Positions 39,282-48,901 of a stretch of 64,000 nucleotides of DNA are shown here, piece after piece. The notes beneath the pieces were generated by a model that was not told the origin of the DNA, did no database searches, and saw nothing but the letters and a program-made list of their open reading frames with translations. Position 1 is the stretch's first letter, and each line of letters opens with the position of its first letter. Position numbers and translations under genes: made by a program. Source of the DNA: Sporosarcina sp. PTS2304 (GTDB taxonomy: Bacteria; Bacillota; Bacilli; Bacillales_A; Planococcaceae); NCBI RefSeq assembly GCF_003351785.1, contig NZ_CP031230.1, positions 1,488,001-1,552,000 of the forward strand, read 5' to 3'.

Positions 39282-39728
39282 CTAAAACTGAACGCTCATT
39301 ACTTTTTCGAAAACAAAGTAAATAAAAATTGTCATCGACAATGACAATATACTTAATGTGAAAATACCTTTACTAAAAATAGGACGTGGCTTAAATAGCA
39401 TAAACAGACTCAACATGAAAACAAATGTTAGTGGATAGAAAAATCCAAAGTTACTCCAAAGCAAGAAGTAGACAACGGTTAATCCGATAGAAATAAGCAC
39501 TAAATGAATATTTCCTAAATCTACTTTATAATCTTTTGCTTTAATCGTTTGAAAGAGACTAATGATACAAAGGATAATAAAGGTTACTGAAATAATTCTC
39601 GGAAAATAGCCCGCATCTATACTTCCTTCTCCGTTAAGTTTCAAAAAAGAATTACTTAGTTTGAAATAGTAGCTAGCAATTGCAATAAAAACTACTAATA
39701 TAACCATAGTTAATTTCTTACCGCTCAT
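39282..39728 (-). CDS. Tripartite tricarboxylate transporter, small permease (TctB)
   Basis: A 148-residue protein with four hydrophobic segments, as in TctB; LNGEGSIDAGYFPRIISV is the usual loop after the first segment. The ATG at 39726-39728 follows AAGGAGG by six bases. Genes run TctC, TctB, TctA in the direction of transcription. Confidence 0.85.
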   Translation of the reverse strand: MSGKKLTMVILVVFIAIASYYFKLSNSFLKLNGEGSIDAGYFPRIISVTFIILCIISLFQTIKAKDYKVDLGNIHLVLISIGLTVVYFLLWSNFGFFYPLTFVFMLSLFMLFKPRPIFSKGIFTLSILSLSMTIFIYFVFEKVMSVQF

Positions 39729-39866
39729 ATATACCCTCCTTAACAATAGCTAATATTACTAAAAGACAAAAGGCACGAGAGTGAGATTTAAGAAATTTTT
39801 CCAATTTCCCACGCACATGCCAATTTAAAATTTATCTTAGTTTTATCAAATCTACTTTACTTACAA

Positions 39867-40880
39867 TCATTTCGCGCCTAAGTTATTCGTTTCGATAACT
39901 TTTTTAGCAATCTCATAGTTATTTTGAATTAATGATTCAAAATCTTTCAATCCGGTACCTTCTGGCTCTAATTTTAGTCCTTCATAGAATTCAACGACTT
40001 TTGGATCTTTGAATGCTTCAGTAAAAGCTTCATATAAGATCTTTGCAACGTCTTCATCCATACCTTTTGGTCCAAAAACACCCGAAGATGGATCGGAAAA
40101 TACTTCATCATAACCAAAGTCTGTTAAGAGAGGTACGTCCGGAAATGCTGAATATCTTGTATCACCTAGAAAAACAATAGGCTTTAGATCACCATTTTCT
40201 ACATATTCCTGTACTTCATGTGCTTGAATAACTATTCCATCTATATGTCCACCTAGCAATGAAGTTAATGCTGAAGATGTTCCATCAAATGGAACCATTT
40301 TCGTATCGATATTCGCATTAATATTTAATGCTTCCATTGTTAAATGCTGTGAACTTCCATTTCCAGGTGTTCCATAGGTAAACTTCCCTGGATTTTTTTG
40401 AACATATTCTAACCATTGCTCAAATGTATCCCATTCAGCATCTTCACTTACCATCAGCATTGATTGACTAGCTTGTACATTAACAATCGGTGTAAAATCT
40501 TCATGGGTATAAGATGCTGTTCCAAATAGATTTTGGTAAGCAATTGTTGGCACTGTTGAATAAAGAATTTGGTAACCATCTGGTTTTGCGTTTGATACTG
40601 TAGTTGATCCAACTACACCAGTACCACCAGGTTTATTGACGACAACTACATTCACTTTATTTGGCAAATACTTCGGTAAGACACTTGCGATAATACGCAT
40701 TGACGTGTCTGTAGTACCGCCTGGAGGAAATGGAACGACAATTTCAATATCTTTTTCAGGATAAGTTGATTTCCCATCTGATGGAGTTTTACCATCATCT
40801 CCAGCATTTTCTTTGTTCGTTCCACAAGCAGCTAACAAGACCATTAAAGCTGTTAGCATAAGTATAAATAGTTTTTTCAT
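39867..40880 (-). CDS. Tripartite tricarboxylate transporter, binding lipoprotein (TctC)
   Basis: A 337-residue lipoprotein (lipobox LLAAC) of the Bug/TctC type: DIEIVVPFPPGGTTDTSMRI, VVNKPGGTGVVG, SSQHLTMEALN and the typical end PEVVEFY-like region (DPKVVEFYEGLKLEPEGTGL). It binds the carboxylate outside the membrane and hands it to TctAB. The gap of 138 bases to tctB has no strong terminator. Confidence 0.92.
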   Translation of the reverse strand: MKKLFILMLTALMVLLAACGTNKENAGDDGKTPSDGKSTYPEKDIEIVVPFPPGGTTDTSMRIIASVLPKYLPNKVNVVVVNKPGGTGVVGSTTVSNAKPDGYQILYSTVPTIAYQNLFGTASYTHEDFTPIVNVQASQSMLMVSEDAEWDTFEQWLEYVQKNPGKFTYGTPGNGSSQHLTMEALNINANIDTKMVPFDGTSSALTSLLGGHIDGIVIQAHEVQEYVENGDLKPIVFLGDTRYSAFPDVPLLTDFGYDEVFSDPSSGVFGPKGMDEDVAKILYEAFTEAFKDPKVVEFYEGLKLEPEGTGLKDFESLIQNNYEIAKKVIETNNLGAK

Positions 40881-40910
40881 AGTTTCTCTCCTTTTTATGT
40901 TTCATTATTT

Positions 40911-41678
40911 TTAAGAAATTCTGCGCCCACCACTTACTTCAATAGTTTCTCCAACTACATAACTTGAATAAGGAGAAGCTAAGTATAAAACAGCTCCCGC
41001 AATTTCATCAGCTGTTCCTGAACGCTTTAATGGAATGTTACTGAAAATATGTTCATAAGAATCTAATGGTGCAGAACTGTTATGGAATGGTGTATCAATC
41101 AATCCTGGCGAAACAGCATTTACTAAAATATTATGAGCAACCATTTGTTTTGCGAGCGAGCGAGTAAGAGAAGATACACCACCTTTTGCAGCTGCGTACG
41201 CTGCCCCTTCCGGCGTGCCTCCTGTCCTTTCAACATTTGAAGTAATATTGATAATTCTACCTTCTCCTTGTTTTTTAATCAGAGGAAGCGCCGCTTGGGT
41301 GACTAGAAACACAGACTTCAGATTGACCGCAATAATACGCTCCCAGTCGTCCTCTTCAATGTCCTCGAATTTTGCTTTTTTCACAAAAGCGCCTACATTG
41401 TTAACCAAAATATCGATATGGCCAAAATGTTCTTCAATTTTTCCCATCATTTTTTCTACGTCTTTTTTTATTGTGACATCGCCATCTACCAGCAATACGT
41501 CATGACCCTCTTCGAGTAAATCTGTAATCATTGCTTCATCCTCAACTGTCTTTTTGTAGCCATGAATTACTACTTTTCCACCATGTGATAAAAACTGACG
41601 TGCAATCGCATTTCCAATTCCTGTTGTACTTCCTGTAATCATTGCTACTTTACCATCAAATGAAAACATTTTATCCAC
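40911..41678 (-). CDS. Short-chain dehydrogenase/reductase
   Basis: A 255-residue classical SDR: TGSTTGIGNAIA cofactor loop, NNVGAF, catalytic Ser in NITSN, YAAAK catalytic Tyr-Lys, SPGLIDTP and the C-terminal GETIEVSGGRRIS. It may oxidise a hydroxyl to a keto group, for instance to make the 3-keto acid substrate of BKACE; direction and substrate are not visible. Confidence 0.9.
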   Translation of the reverse strand: MDKMFSFDGKVAMITGSTTGIGNAIARQFLSHGGKVVIHGYKKTVEDEAMITDLLEEGHDVLLVDGDVTIKKDVEKMMGKIEEHFGHIDILVNNVGAFVKKAKFEDIEEDDWERIIAVNLKSVFLVTQAALPLIKKQGEGRIINITSNVERTGGTPEGAAYAAAKGGVSSLTRSLAKQMVAHNILVNAVSPGLIDTPFHNSSAPLDSYEHIFSNIPLKRSGTADEIAGAVLYLASPYSSYVVGETIEVSGGRRIS

Positions 41679-41681
41679 TCC

Positions 41682-42593
41682 TTATAAATTATCCGAAAAC
41701 CACTCTATAGCTGGTTGTACAGCTTTCTCGAACTCTTTTGTATATACATCAAAATGTCCGCCATCCAATAGTATAAGTTTTTTTGGTTCAAGAATTTTTT
41801 CAAACGCTTTTAATGTGATATCTGTTGGAGTAATAAAATCTTCTTTTGCAACTAGCAACAATACAGGTGTTGGACTTATTAACTCTAAATAGCTGGATAT
41901 CTCATAACCGCGTACATTTTCAAGCGATCGTAGCGTAACTGCATTGACAAAATCAGGCGCTATATCAAAAGCTTCAGAATACCACTCAATTGCGTCTTGT
42001 GAAGGAAATACAGCACTCTCTCCTTCTTTCGTAGGAATAATCTGTAAAGTGACAGGTTCCTCACCTAACAATCGATTTTTTCTATCATCAGCAAACTGTT
42101 TAAAAAGTTTCTTTTGCTTTTCTCCATTACTTCTTCTAATTGCATTTTCAAATCCGCTAATAGTCGGAACTTGTGACACGACACATTTTACACGGTGATC
42201 GATTGCCCCGAGCACTAGACTATGCCCTCCACTAAAACTTGTTCCCCATACTCCAATTCGATCTGCGTCTACTTCTTTTAATGTGGAAACAAAAGTTATA
42301 GCATGACGATAATCTTCAATTTGTTGCCAAGGATTAATTTCTTGGCGTGGGGTTCCTTCGCTTTCACCAAAGCTTCGATTATCAAATAGTAAAACAGCAA
42401 AACCGTTCTGGGAGAATGCTTTGGCGAAGCGGTCAATATGCATTTCTTTTACTGCACCGAAACCATGGCTCATCACAATTGTGGGATATTTCTGCAGTTC
42501 ATGTTCAGGTGTATAAAAATTTCCTTTAATCGATACACGATCGATTTCAAACTCCACTTTTCTTACATTTGATTTTTTGTGACACACGAACAT
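41682..42593 (-). CDS. Alpha/beta hydrolase, dienelactone-hydrolase/esterase-like
   Basis: A 303-residue alpha/beta hydrolase. VMSHGFGAVKEMHIDRFAKA holds the oxyanion region, GTSFSGGHSL the nucleophilic serine, LLLVAKEDFITP the acidic residue and DGGHFDVY the histidine, so the triad is complete. It abuts the upstream hydrolase gene (TGAATG). It could open a lactone or ester in the pathway. Confidence 0.85.
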   Translation of the reverse strand: MFVCHKKSNVRKVEFEIDRVSIKGNFYTPEHELQKYPTIVMSHGFGAVKEMHIDRFAKAFSQNGFAVLLFDNRSFGESEGTPRQEINPWQQIEDYRHAITFVSTLKEVDADRIGVWGTSFSGGHSLVLGAIDHRVKCVVSQVPTISGFENAIRRSNGEKQKKLFKQFADDRKNRLLGEEPVTLQIIPTKEGESAVFPSQDAIEWYSEAFDIAPDFVNAVTLRSLENVRGYEISSYLELISPTPVLLLVAKEDFITPTDITLKAFEKILEPKKLILLDGGHFDVYTKEFEKAVQPAIEWFSDNL

Positions 42594-43313
42594 TCACCCC
42601 TTCTTTATGATCATGTCGAATATCCAATTACGTAATTCATTTGCTATCTCTTCAGGCTGTTCCATAGGTAACATATGACCGCTTTTTGGTATTTCTATAA
42701 AATAAGAATGCTTTATTTCGCTAGATAATTCCTGCATTTTATCCGACGGAAATACTTGATCATCGCTACCTGCCATAATGAGTATCGGACCCTTATACTG
42801 TCGAAGAGCATACATACGATCTGGTCTTTCTATACTCGCTTGCTGATGCGCAATAAAATGATGTGCTCCGTAATCTTCTTGCATCTTCTTTCGTAAAGCT
42901 ATAAATTCAGGTTTCTCACCATTGTCCTTATAAAAGAGCTTGCCTTTCTGACTGCTAATCATCTTTTCATACTCTCCCGCTTTTGCACGCTCAACAGCTT
43001 GAACTCTTGCTTTTTTTCTAGTCGTAGTATCCGACGAAGGAGAAGTTGCCATTAATATAAAACCTTCAATTCTTTCAGGCTCTTGGAGAAGCATGGATAG
43101 CGCTACAAATCCTCCAAAAGAAAAACCACAAAGGTAAAATGACTCTGGTAGTTCATTCAGCAATTCTTTACCGAGCTTATCAATGTTATTGATAGGTGGG
43201 CAGGTAATAGGATAACAATTAAATTCATCATCCAATTTCTTTACAACGCCATCCCATATGGCTGCTGTATTATTAAGGCCGGGAAGCAGAACAAGATTTT
43301 TTTTACATTCCAT
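42594..43313 (-). CDS. Alpha/beta hydrolase, MhpC/BioH-like
   Basis: A 239-residue hydrolase with nucleophile GFSFGGFVAL, acid in IMAGSDDQVFP and histidine in KSGHMLPMEQPEEIA. The family covers C-C hydrolases and thioesterases. The ATG at 43311-43313 follows AGGTG by nine bases, whereas a GTG four codons earlier has no site. It is second in the operon after BKACE. Confidence 0.85.
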   Translation of the reverse strand: MECKKNLVLLPGLNNTAAIWDGVVKKLDDEFNCYPITCPPINNIDKLGKELLNELPESFYLCGFSFGGFVALSMLLQEPERIEGFILMATSPSSDTTTRKKARVQAVERAKAGEYEKMISSQKGKLFYKDNGEKPEFIALRKKMQEDYGAHHFIAHQQASIERPDRMYALRQYKGPILIMAGSDDQVFPSDKMQELSSEIKHSYFIEIPKSGHMLPMEQPEEIANELRNWIFDMIIKKG

Positions 43314-43373
43314 TTTATAAATCACCTGAAATTCTTATTTCATTATATTTATTTGTAAGCGCATTCAATTTTT

Positions 43374-44225
43374 TCACAATTTCATAGCTGATGCTGGTTT
43401 TAATTTCAAAATTTTTCTTGCATCTGCGGGTGTTGCTACTTCTCTACCGAACTCGTAAGATAAATTTCGCATTCTTTCAACAAATTCCGCATTAGATTTT
43501 GCCAAAACCCCAGGACGGATGTAAATATGGTCTTCCATACCAACACGAACATCGCCACCTAAGCCAATAGTCATCGAATTTAGTGTCATTTGATTTTGGA
43601 AAGCCACACATCCCCAGCTAGACCCTTCGGGAATAGTTTCTAATAAGTGAAGAAGATTTTTAGGTGTCGCCTGCATTCCACCATCAGATCCTAAGACAAG
43701 TTGAAAATGATAGGGTTTATCAATCAATCCTTCATCTGCAAGCTTTAATGCGTTATGAATCATCCCAGTATGAAAAACTTCAATTTCGGGACGGATATGA
43801 TGTTTTTGCATACTACCAGCTAATTTCCGTAAAGTTTGGGGGCTATTCATAAAAACTATTTCCCCTAAATTTAACGAACCGGTATCCAAAGAAGCAAAAT
43901 CCGGCTCTAATTCACAAAAAGCCATTCTTTCTTCATCCGTAATACCATGTTTACCTGAAGAGGTTAGGCTAATAATGATGTCATCACATTTTTCTTTAAC
44001 GCGTTCCACGGTTTCACGATATAAATTGACATCCATTGAAGGTGATCCATCCGCTTCTCTCACATGTATATGAGCGATTGCCGCTCCTTCCTGATACGAG
44101 CGATATACTTCTTCTGCGATTTCTTTAGGAGTGATTGGCACGTAAGGAGTTTTTTGCCTTGTTGTGCTAATTCCAGTTGGAGCAACTGTGATGATTAGTT
44201 TCTCCATACTTTCGATAATATTCAT
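43374..44225 (-). CDS. Beta-keto acid cleavage enzyme (BKACE, DUF849)
   Basis: A 283-residue zinc TIM barrel of the 3-keto-5-aminohexanoate-cleavage-enzyme family. IAHIHVREADG supplies two zinc histidines, SLTSSGKHG and GGDVRVGMEDHIY further active-site residues. BKACEs take a beta-keto acid plus acetyl-CoA to acetoacetate plus a new acyl-CoA. This fits with the CoA-transferase and thiolase of the island, which would convert acetoacetate to acetyl-CoA. The start has AAGGAGG eight bases upstream; this is the first gene of the leftward operon. Confidence 0.9.
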   Translation of the reverse strand: MNIIESMEKLIITVAPTGISTTRQKTPYVPITPKEIAEEVYRSYQEGAAIAHIHVREADGSPSMDVNLYRETVERVKEKCDDIIISLTSSGKHGITDEERMAFCELEPDFASLDTGSLNLGEIVFMNSPQTLRKLAGSMQKHHIRPEIEVFHTGMIHNALKLADEGLIDKPYHFQLVLGSDGGMQATPKNLLHLLETIPEGSSWGCVAFQNQMTLNSMTIGLGGDVRVGMEDHIYIRPGVLAKSNAEFVERMRNLSYEFGREVATPADARKILKLKPASAMKL

Positions 44226-44313
44226 ATGATTTTCCTCCTTAAGTTGCTAAAAATTTATATACTATTCCCAAATAATCATTCCCTATACGGAAATGTAATC
44301 CGCTTATAGAAAT

Positions 44314-44342
44314 AATATACCGGTGCTAAGTAAGAATGTCAA
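44314..44342 (-). promoter_or_regulatory. Promoter of the BKACE operon
   Basis: TTGACA (44337-44342) and TATATT (44314-44319) on the minus strand with exactly 17 bases between: a strong sigmaA promoter. The leader to the BKACE start is about 80 bases. Confidence 0.8.
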
Positions 44343-44397
44343 TATAGAATTATCAGAATCCTATTAATTATTATTATTATTAATAAAGATAACTAAA

Positions 44398-44443
44398 ATT
44401 AAAGTGATATTTAAAAGACGATATTTAATAATATCACTTTAAT
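44398..44443. promoter_or_regulatory. 14-bp inverted repeat between divergent catabolic promoters
   Basis: ATTAAAGTGATATT (44398-44411) and AATATCACTTTAAT (44430-44443) are perfect inverted copies, 18 bases apart. The right arm touches the -35 box of the enoyl-CoA hydratase promoter and the left arm is about 55 bases upstream of the opposite promoter. This is the position of a regulator binding site. Confidence 0.65.
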
Positions 44444-44444
44444 G

Positions 44445-44473
44445 TTCACAATTTTTTCGACACGTGCTATATT
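44445..44473 (+). promoter_or_regulatory. Promoter of the enoyl-CoA hydratase gene
   Basis: TTCACA (44445-44450), 17 bases, TATATT (44468-44473). Confidence 0.75.
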
Positions 44474-44511
44474 ATGCATTAAATATGATCAAGTGAAAGG
44501 TTGTTTGAATT

Positions 44512-45288
44512 ATGCAAAATATTAATTATGTATTAGAAAATTCGGTAGCTTATGTAACGTTGAATCGTCCATCCGCGATGAACGCATTGAACTTTCAACT
44601 ACTTTGTGAGTTAGAACAAGTACTTGAAGACATTCGAATAGACTCGAGCATTCGTGCAGTTGTGTTCAGAGGGAACGGAGAAAAGGCTTTTAGTGCTGGT
44701 GCTGATTTAAAAGAACGTAAAACATTAACAGAAGCACAAGTACGTCGTAATGTTAATAAGATCGGTGAAGTATTTATATTAATAGATCATTTACCTCAAC
44801 CGACTATTGCCGCTATTAATGGTATTGCATTAGGAGGTGGGATGGAGCTTGCATTAGCTTGTGATTTTCGGGTTGCGTCAGAATCTGCCATTTTAGGATT
44901 GACAGAAACTGGGCTTGGAATTATTCCGGGAGCTGGGGGTACACAAAGACTTCCTCGTTTAATTGGCGAGTCAAAAGCTTTAGAGCTTATTTTAACCGCA
45001 AAAAGAATGACAGCACAAGAAGCTCTAGATTACGGGGTAGTAACACAAATAACATCTGCTGATCAACTAGATAATAAAGTAGATACTCTTTTACAATCTT
45101 TACTCGCGAATGCACCTATCGCGATTCAACAAGCAAAATTTTCTATTAAACAAGGGATGAATACCGACTTACATACTGGACTTGCGATTGAAAGAAAAGC
45201 ATACGAAATAACTTTGCCGACAGAAGACCGAATAGAAGCGCTAAAAGCATTTGCCGAAAAACGCAAACCTATATTTAAAGGGAAATAA
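44512..45288 (+). CDS. Enoyl-CoA hydratase/isomerase (crotonase) family protein
   Basis: A 258-residue crotonase. AFSAGADLKER forms one half of the oxyanion hole, INGIALGGGMELALACD the other, and GLGIIPGAGGTQRLPRL is the active-site segment. The ADLKER form is typical of the methylglutaconyl-CoA hydratase (AUH/YngF) subgroup, though simple enoyl-CoA hydration is equally possible. It supplies the missing hydration step for the beta-oxidation genes across the divergent promoter. Confidence 0.9.
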   Translation: MQNINYVLENSVAYVTLNRPSAMNALNFQLLCELEQVLEDIRIDSSIRAVVFRGNGEKAFSAGADLKERKTLTEAQVRRNVNKIGEVFILIDHLPQPTIAAINGIALGGGMELALACDFRVASESAILGLTETGLGIIPGAGGTQRLPRLIGESKALELILTAKRMTAQEALDYGVVTQITSADQLDNKVDTLLQSLLANAPIAIQQAKFSIKQGMNTDLHTGLAIERKAYEITLPTEDRIEALKAFAEKRKPIFKGK

Positions 45289-45431
45289 TAGATTGCAATA
45301 ATACACCTTATATTAGTTTAAAAATGTTTTACGTAAGCATAAGCGCAACTTTAGCAGCATATCTTTGCTTGTCGCTTTTTTCCGTTCTGCTACATTCATA
45401 CGTTCCAAAAGCAGTTACTAACAGCAACACG

Positions 45432-45468
45432 AAAAAGCGTAAAGGATGAAGGAGCCTTTACGCTTTTG
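45432..45468. terminator. Bidirectional terminator after the enoyl-CoA hydratase
   Basis: AAAAGCGTAAAGG and CCTTTACGCTTTT pair perfectly around a nine-base loop. It closes the rightward gene and also the leftward 1050-residue gene. Confidence 0.9.
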
Positions 45469-45496
45469 TATGTTATATTCACACCTTATTTAATAA

Positions 45497-48400
45497 TTAC
45501 TTTCTCTCGAATGCTTTTTGCAAATAATCATAAGATTGTTTCAAACGTTCTTCATGAGTAGGCTCCTGCCAATTATTCCACGTATAACTTTTTAATGGAT
45601 TCACTTTTTTTCGATCAATTTCGGGAAATGAATCGAGTACATTGCCATCTTTTGTAGTGAGCAACGCACCGATTTGAATACCATCAATGAATACGCTTGA
45701 CTTTACTCCATCAATAGCAAGATCTCCTGTAAATTCTTTCTTACTTGGATCTTTTGCCTGCAGTAACATCCATGGTATACGTAACTCTAATAATCCATCT
45801 TTCATGCGGTAGTCTGTCAACGAATCGTATACAGGAGATTCCGGATTTCCATTACCTTCTTTTAATTTGCCTGTTTCGTAGGAACTAAATGGAATTAAAA
45901 TATCTTCGTTCTTAATTAAATATTTTTTATTTAACGCGTAATGCATAGGTACAAACTGTCCAGTCAAATCTTTTTTCGCAGGATCTGGAACGAAACCTAC
46001 ATCTTTTCCATAATCATAATGAAATAAATCATAATGGGGATTAATTAGCATGCGCGAATTATTTCCTGTTATTTTCGCTATAAATTCTAATCCATTACTA
46101 AAACGTATACCATTCACACGTTCAATTTCCTTATTACCAATCTCAGGGATTGTATCAAAAACAATTATCGGAAACTCGTTAGTATTTACTTTTTCTTCGT
46201 CATAATCCAAACGGATATATAAATACGTTTCGTCGTGATCAACATATAGTCCTTTTAACGGCCCTTGCTTTTTCTCATAAATAGGCGATTTCGGCCAATC
46301 TTCTTTAGTGCCATCAATTTTAATTTTTAATGATTCAAAACTCATCAATCCAAACTTTTGTTCATTTGTCTGAATGTTTGACCAGAACGGACGTCTGTCG
46401 GGATTGTCATAGTCGGACGTATTCCATGTGCGTTTAAACCATTCATCTTGCCAAGAAAACACCAATCCCCCCATCATTTGCTCATGAAGTATATCCTCAT
46501 ATAAATGGGTTAAAGTTTCTCCTTGCTGAATTTCAGACATAAAACCTTGATTCCAACCAGAAGGGTTTTCATGTGCTTTACCGCGAGAAGCTGGAATTCC
46601 GAATTCTGCTATTAGCACCGGCATGCGATGAGCTGCATGTAAGTCTTTTAAATAGGCTGCATAGTTATTTTTCTTACCTCTAAAATCAATATACTCTCGG
46701 TACGTTTTCTCGTAGTTAATAAAATCGGGATAATAAGGATAGACGTGATAAGAAGCGAACTGACCTGCATTTTCCATTTCACCACGTGTGTAAATTAAAT
46801 TAGGATTAACAGAAACGATATCTTCTTGACCCGACGCATCAGACGGATGATGCAATGGATCTGTCGTTACCCAGTTCACAAAACTCATCGGCCGGATTTG
46901 ATTGTAGTTGTCCATTTCATATGTGACTAAAATATCCATCTGCTCTGCCAACCAGTATTCAAACGCCTGCGCACTCTTTGTTTCAAAGTACTTCCCTTCA
47001 TATTCACCGAGAGACGAATGAATTTTATTTGTATTCTCTACCATAAATGGATACCATTCTATCCCTATCATCCAGGCTGTTACCCACTTGGAAATATCTG
47101 AATTATATATACCCGATGCATGACCAGGACGTGGCGGTACATTTGCATCGCCATGAATGACATCTACCAATTGTTTCATCTCTTTACGGAAGTCTTCCAA
47201 GTTTTCCTTTTCAAACGCATCTAATGACTCTTCTAAATTTTCTTCATTAATCCACACACCATGCATGACATATAGCGGTTGATCATGACCTTCATTATAT
47301 GTTTTTAACGCATGATAAAAACCAGGCGGATGTAATGTGTACACTCGAATCGTATTGGAATTCATCTCGCCAATTTGTTGAAACCAGCGATAATATTCTT
47401 CTTCTGTAATCGCTGCCTCTCCAGGAAACGCCCCTGGCTTGCCCATACCAATGTTTACCCCTTTTATCGTCATTGGTGTCCATTCACCATTTTGCAACAC
47501 TTCAAGATATCCTTCATTAATTCTGGAATCCATTTTCACCCCTGTTTGAATCGGCTCTTTTGTTAGTACTTCTTCCGTTTTACCAAATTGATTAAGTATA
47601 GCTTTCATCATAGGTATGAACGTTGACCAATAAAAAGAGTCATCGGATGTTCTATTTAATAGCTTGTAGATGTGTTCAATTCCCCTTGCTTTGTACAAAT
47701 GAGGTGTCTGTTCCAAGCGATTAAAATTCCCTGCGAAATATAAATTTTCAGAAAGACCCTTCCTTTTTTGGATAACAGCATCAAATTGAGCAGGAATTCC
47801 TTTTTTCTCTAGCATTTGTTTTCCTTCCTCTGTTAAAGACCAATCATAGCGAGCAATTGATTGCCCGTCTTTAGCTGGAGTAACAATATCGAACCATGAG
47901 TTATATGGATGTGAGCCCGTTATGTTGTATACTTCTTTCGCTTTATCAGTAAACATTACGTCAATTTCTCCGCTAGAAACGTGCTTGTCCATCTCCAATA
48001 AGACAACTGAACCTTTCTCTTCATTAATCAATAGAAATCCTGCTCCCTCATATATCCATTGATCATTATATTTTTTTCGTATCCATTCGGGAATCTCCTT
48101 ATTTTTTTGGGGATTTGCTACTTCGAAATAACGTCCTTTCCAGCCAGTCCAATCGACTCCCATTTGCTTCGTTACGAGAGTACGAACTTTTTCGGAAGTT
48201 GGAGATGAGATCGTATTGGATTCTGCTATAAAGAGTGAAGGTTCCTTTGTTTCCAGACGTCTTAAGATTCTTTGCCATTCTAATTCGTCTAACCCTCCAC
48301 TTTCTTTGCTGTCAGTCGTTATAGAAGAGTTCTTTACCGTATTTGCCAAATAAATAACATCCATTTTTGTGTAGTCATTTAGTAACGGATAAAAATCTTT

Positions 48401-48649
48401 GTCGTTCTCTTCATCTATAAATGCACCGTAGAAGTCACGCGAAGGATCAAAAATTTTATTAGCAGGTGTTTTCACTTTAAAATGATTCAGTGCCCATGTA
48501 ATTCCTCTATGATCTTCATATGACTCATCTACAGCAACTTTATTTATAATCGCTATATGTAAAGATTGACTCTTTCCAATGAACCATAATCCAAAAGGCA
48601 ATAGCAAAATTAGCAGTAAAATGGGTAAGATTATATACGTTTTTCTCAT
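45497..48649 (-). CDS. Large membrane-anchored glycoside-hydrolase-like protein
   Basis: 1050 residues with one N-terminal hydrophobic anchor (about 5-24) and everything else outside the cell. Residues of roughly 30-380 form an unrecognised domain; about 385-790 look like a GH2/GH5-type TIM barrel (TIKGVNIGMG, NSNTIRVYTLHPPGFY, PVLIAEFGIP with a likely catalytic Glu, LVFSWQDEWFK); about 800-1030 resemble a beta-sandwich sugar-binding or DOMON/CBM9-like domain beginning KIKIDGTKEDWP. I do not know the substrate; a cell-surface or exopolysaccharide glycan is the natural guess. It is a single-gene unit. Confidence 0.65.
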   Translation of the reverse strand: MRKTYIILPILLLILLLPFGLWFIGKSQSLHIAIINKVAVDESYEDHRGITWALNHFKVKTPANKIFDPSRDFYGAFIDEENDKDFYPLLNDYTKMDVIYLANTVKNSSITTDSKESGGLDELEWQRILRRLETKEPSLFIAESNTISSPTSEKVRTLVTKQMGVDWTGWKGRYFEVANPQKNKEIPEWIRKKYNDQWIYEGAGFLLINEEKGSVVLLEMDKHVSSGEIDVMFTDKAKEVYNITGSHPYNSWFDIVTPAKDGQSIARYDWSLTEEGKQMLEKKGIPAQFDAVIQKRKGLSENLYFAGNFNRLEQTPHLYKARGIEHIYKLLNRTSDDSFYWSTFIPMMKAILNQFGKTEEVLTKEPIQTGVKMDSRINEGYLEVLQNGEWTPMTIKGVNIGMGKPGAFPGEAAITEEEYYRWFQQIGEMNSNTIRVYTLHPPGFYHALKTYNEGHDQPLYVMHGVWINEENLEESLDAFEKENLEDFRKEMKQLVDVIHGDANVPPRPGHASGIYNSDISKWVTAWMIGIEWYPFMVENTNKIHSSLGEYEGKYFETKSAQAFEYWLAEQMDILVTYEMDNYNQIRPMSFVNWVTTDPLHHPSDASGQEDIVSVNPNLIYTRGEMENAGQFASYHVYPYYPDFINYEKTYREYIDFRGKKNNYAAYLKDLHAAHRMPVLIAEFGIPASRGKAHENPSGWNQGFMSEIQQGETLTHLYEDILHEQMMGGLVFSWQDEWFKRTWNTSDYDNPDRRPFWSNIQTNEQKFGLMSFESLKIKIDGTKEDWPKSPIYEKKQGPLKGLYVDHDETYLYIRLDYDEEKVNTNEFPIIVFDTIPEIGNKEIERVNGIRFSNGLEFIAKITGNNSRMLINPHYDLFHYDYGKDVGFVPDPAKKDLTGQFVPMHYALNKKYLIKNEDILIPFSSYETGKLKEGNGNPESPVYDSLTDYRMKDGLLELRIPWMLLQAKDPSKKEFTGDLAIDGVKSSVFIDGIQIGALLTTKDGNVLDSFPEIDRKKVNPLKSYTWNNWQEPTHEERLKQSYDYLQKAFERK

Positions 48650-48901
48650 ATCACAACTCCTCTATATTACATTCAATCATTTCTCTCTTTACGTTATCTT
48701 ATCAATGATTCATAGACGAAATATTATATTTATTATATCATATAACACGCCTTTTTAACTACTAATTTTAAATTTATACTTAAATCATAATAAGATGTGT
48801 GAGAATAGACCTATTTTACATATTAGCGATTTATTAACGCCTGATAAACAATTTATGCTAATATGTCAGAAGAGACAGACTATAATTAAGGAGTGGTAAC
48901 T

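Noticed and set aside
45333-45411. Open 25-codon stretch on the minus strand before the 1050-residue gene's terminator
   Set aside because: It has a coding-like look (Lys/Arg/Ala-rich) but no start, no ribosome site and no recognisable motif; too short to call a remnant.
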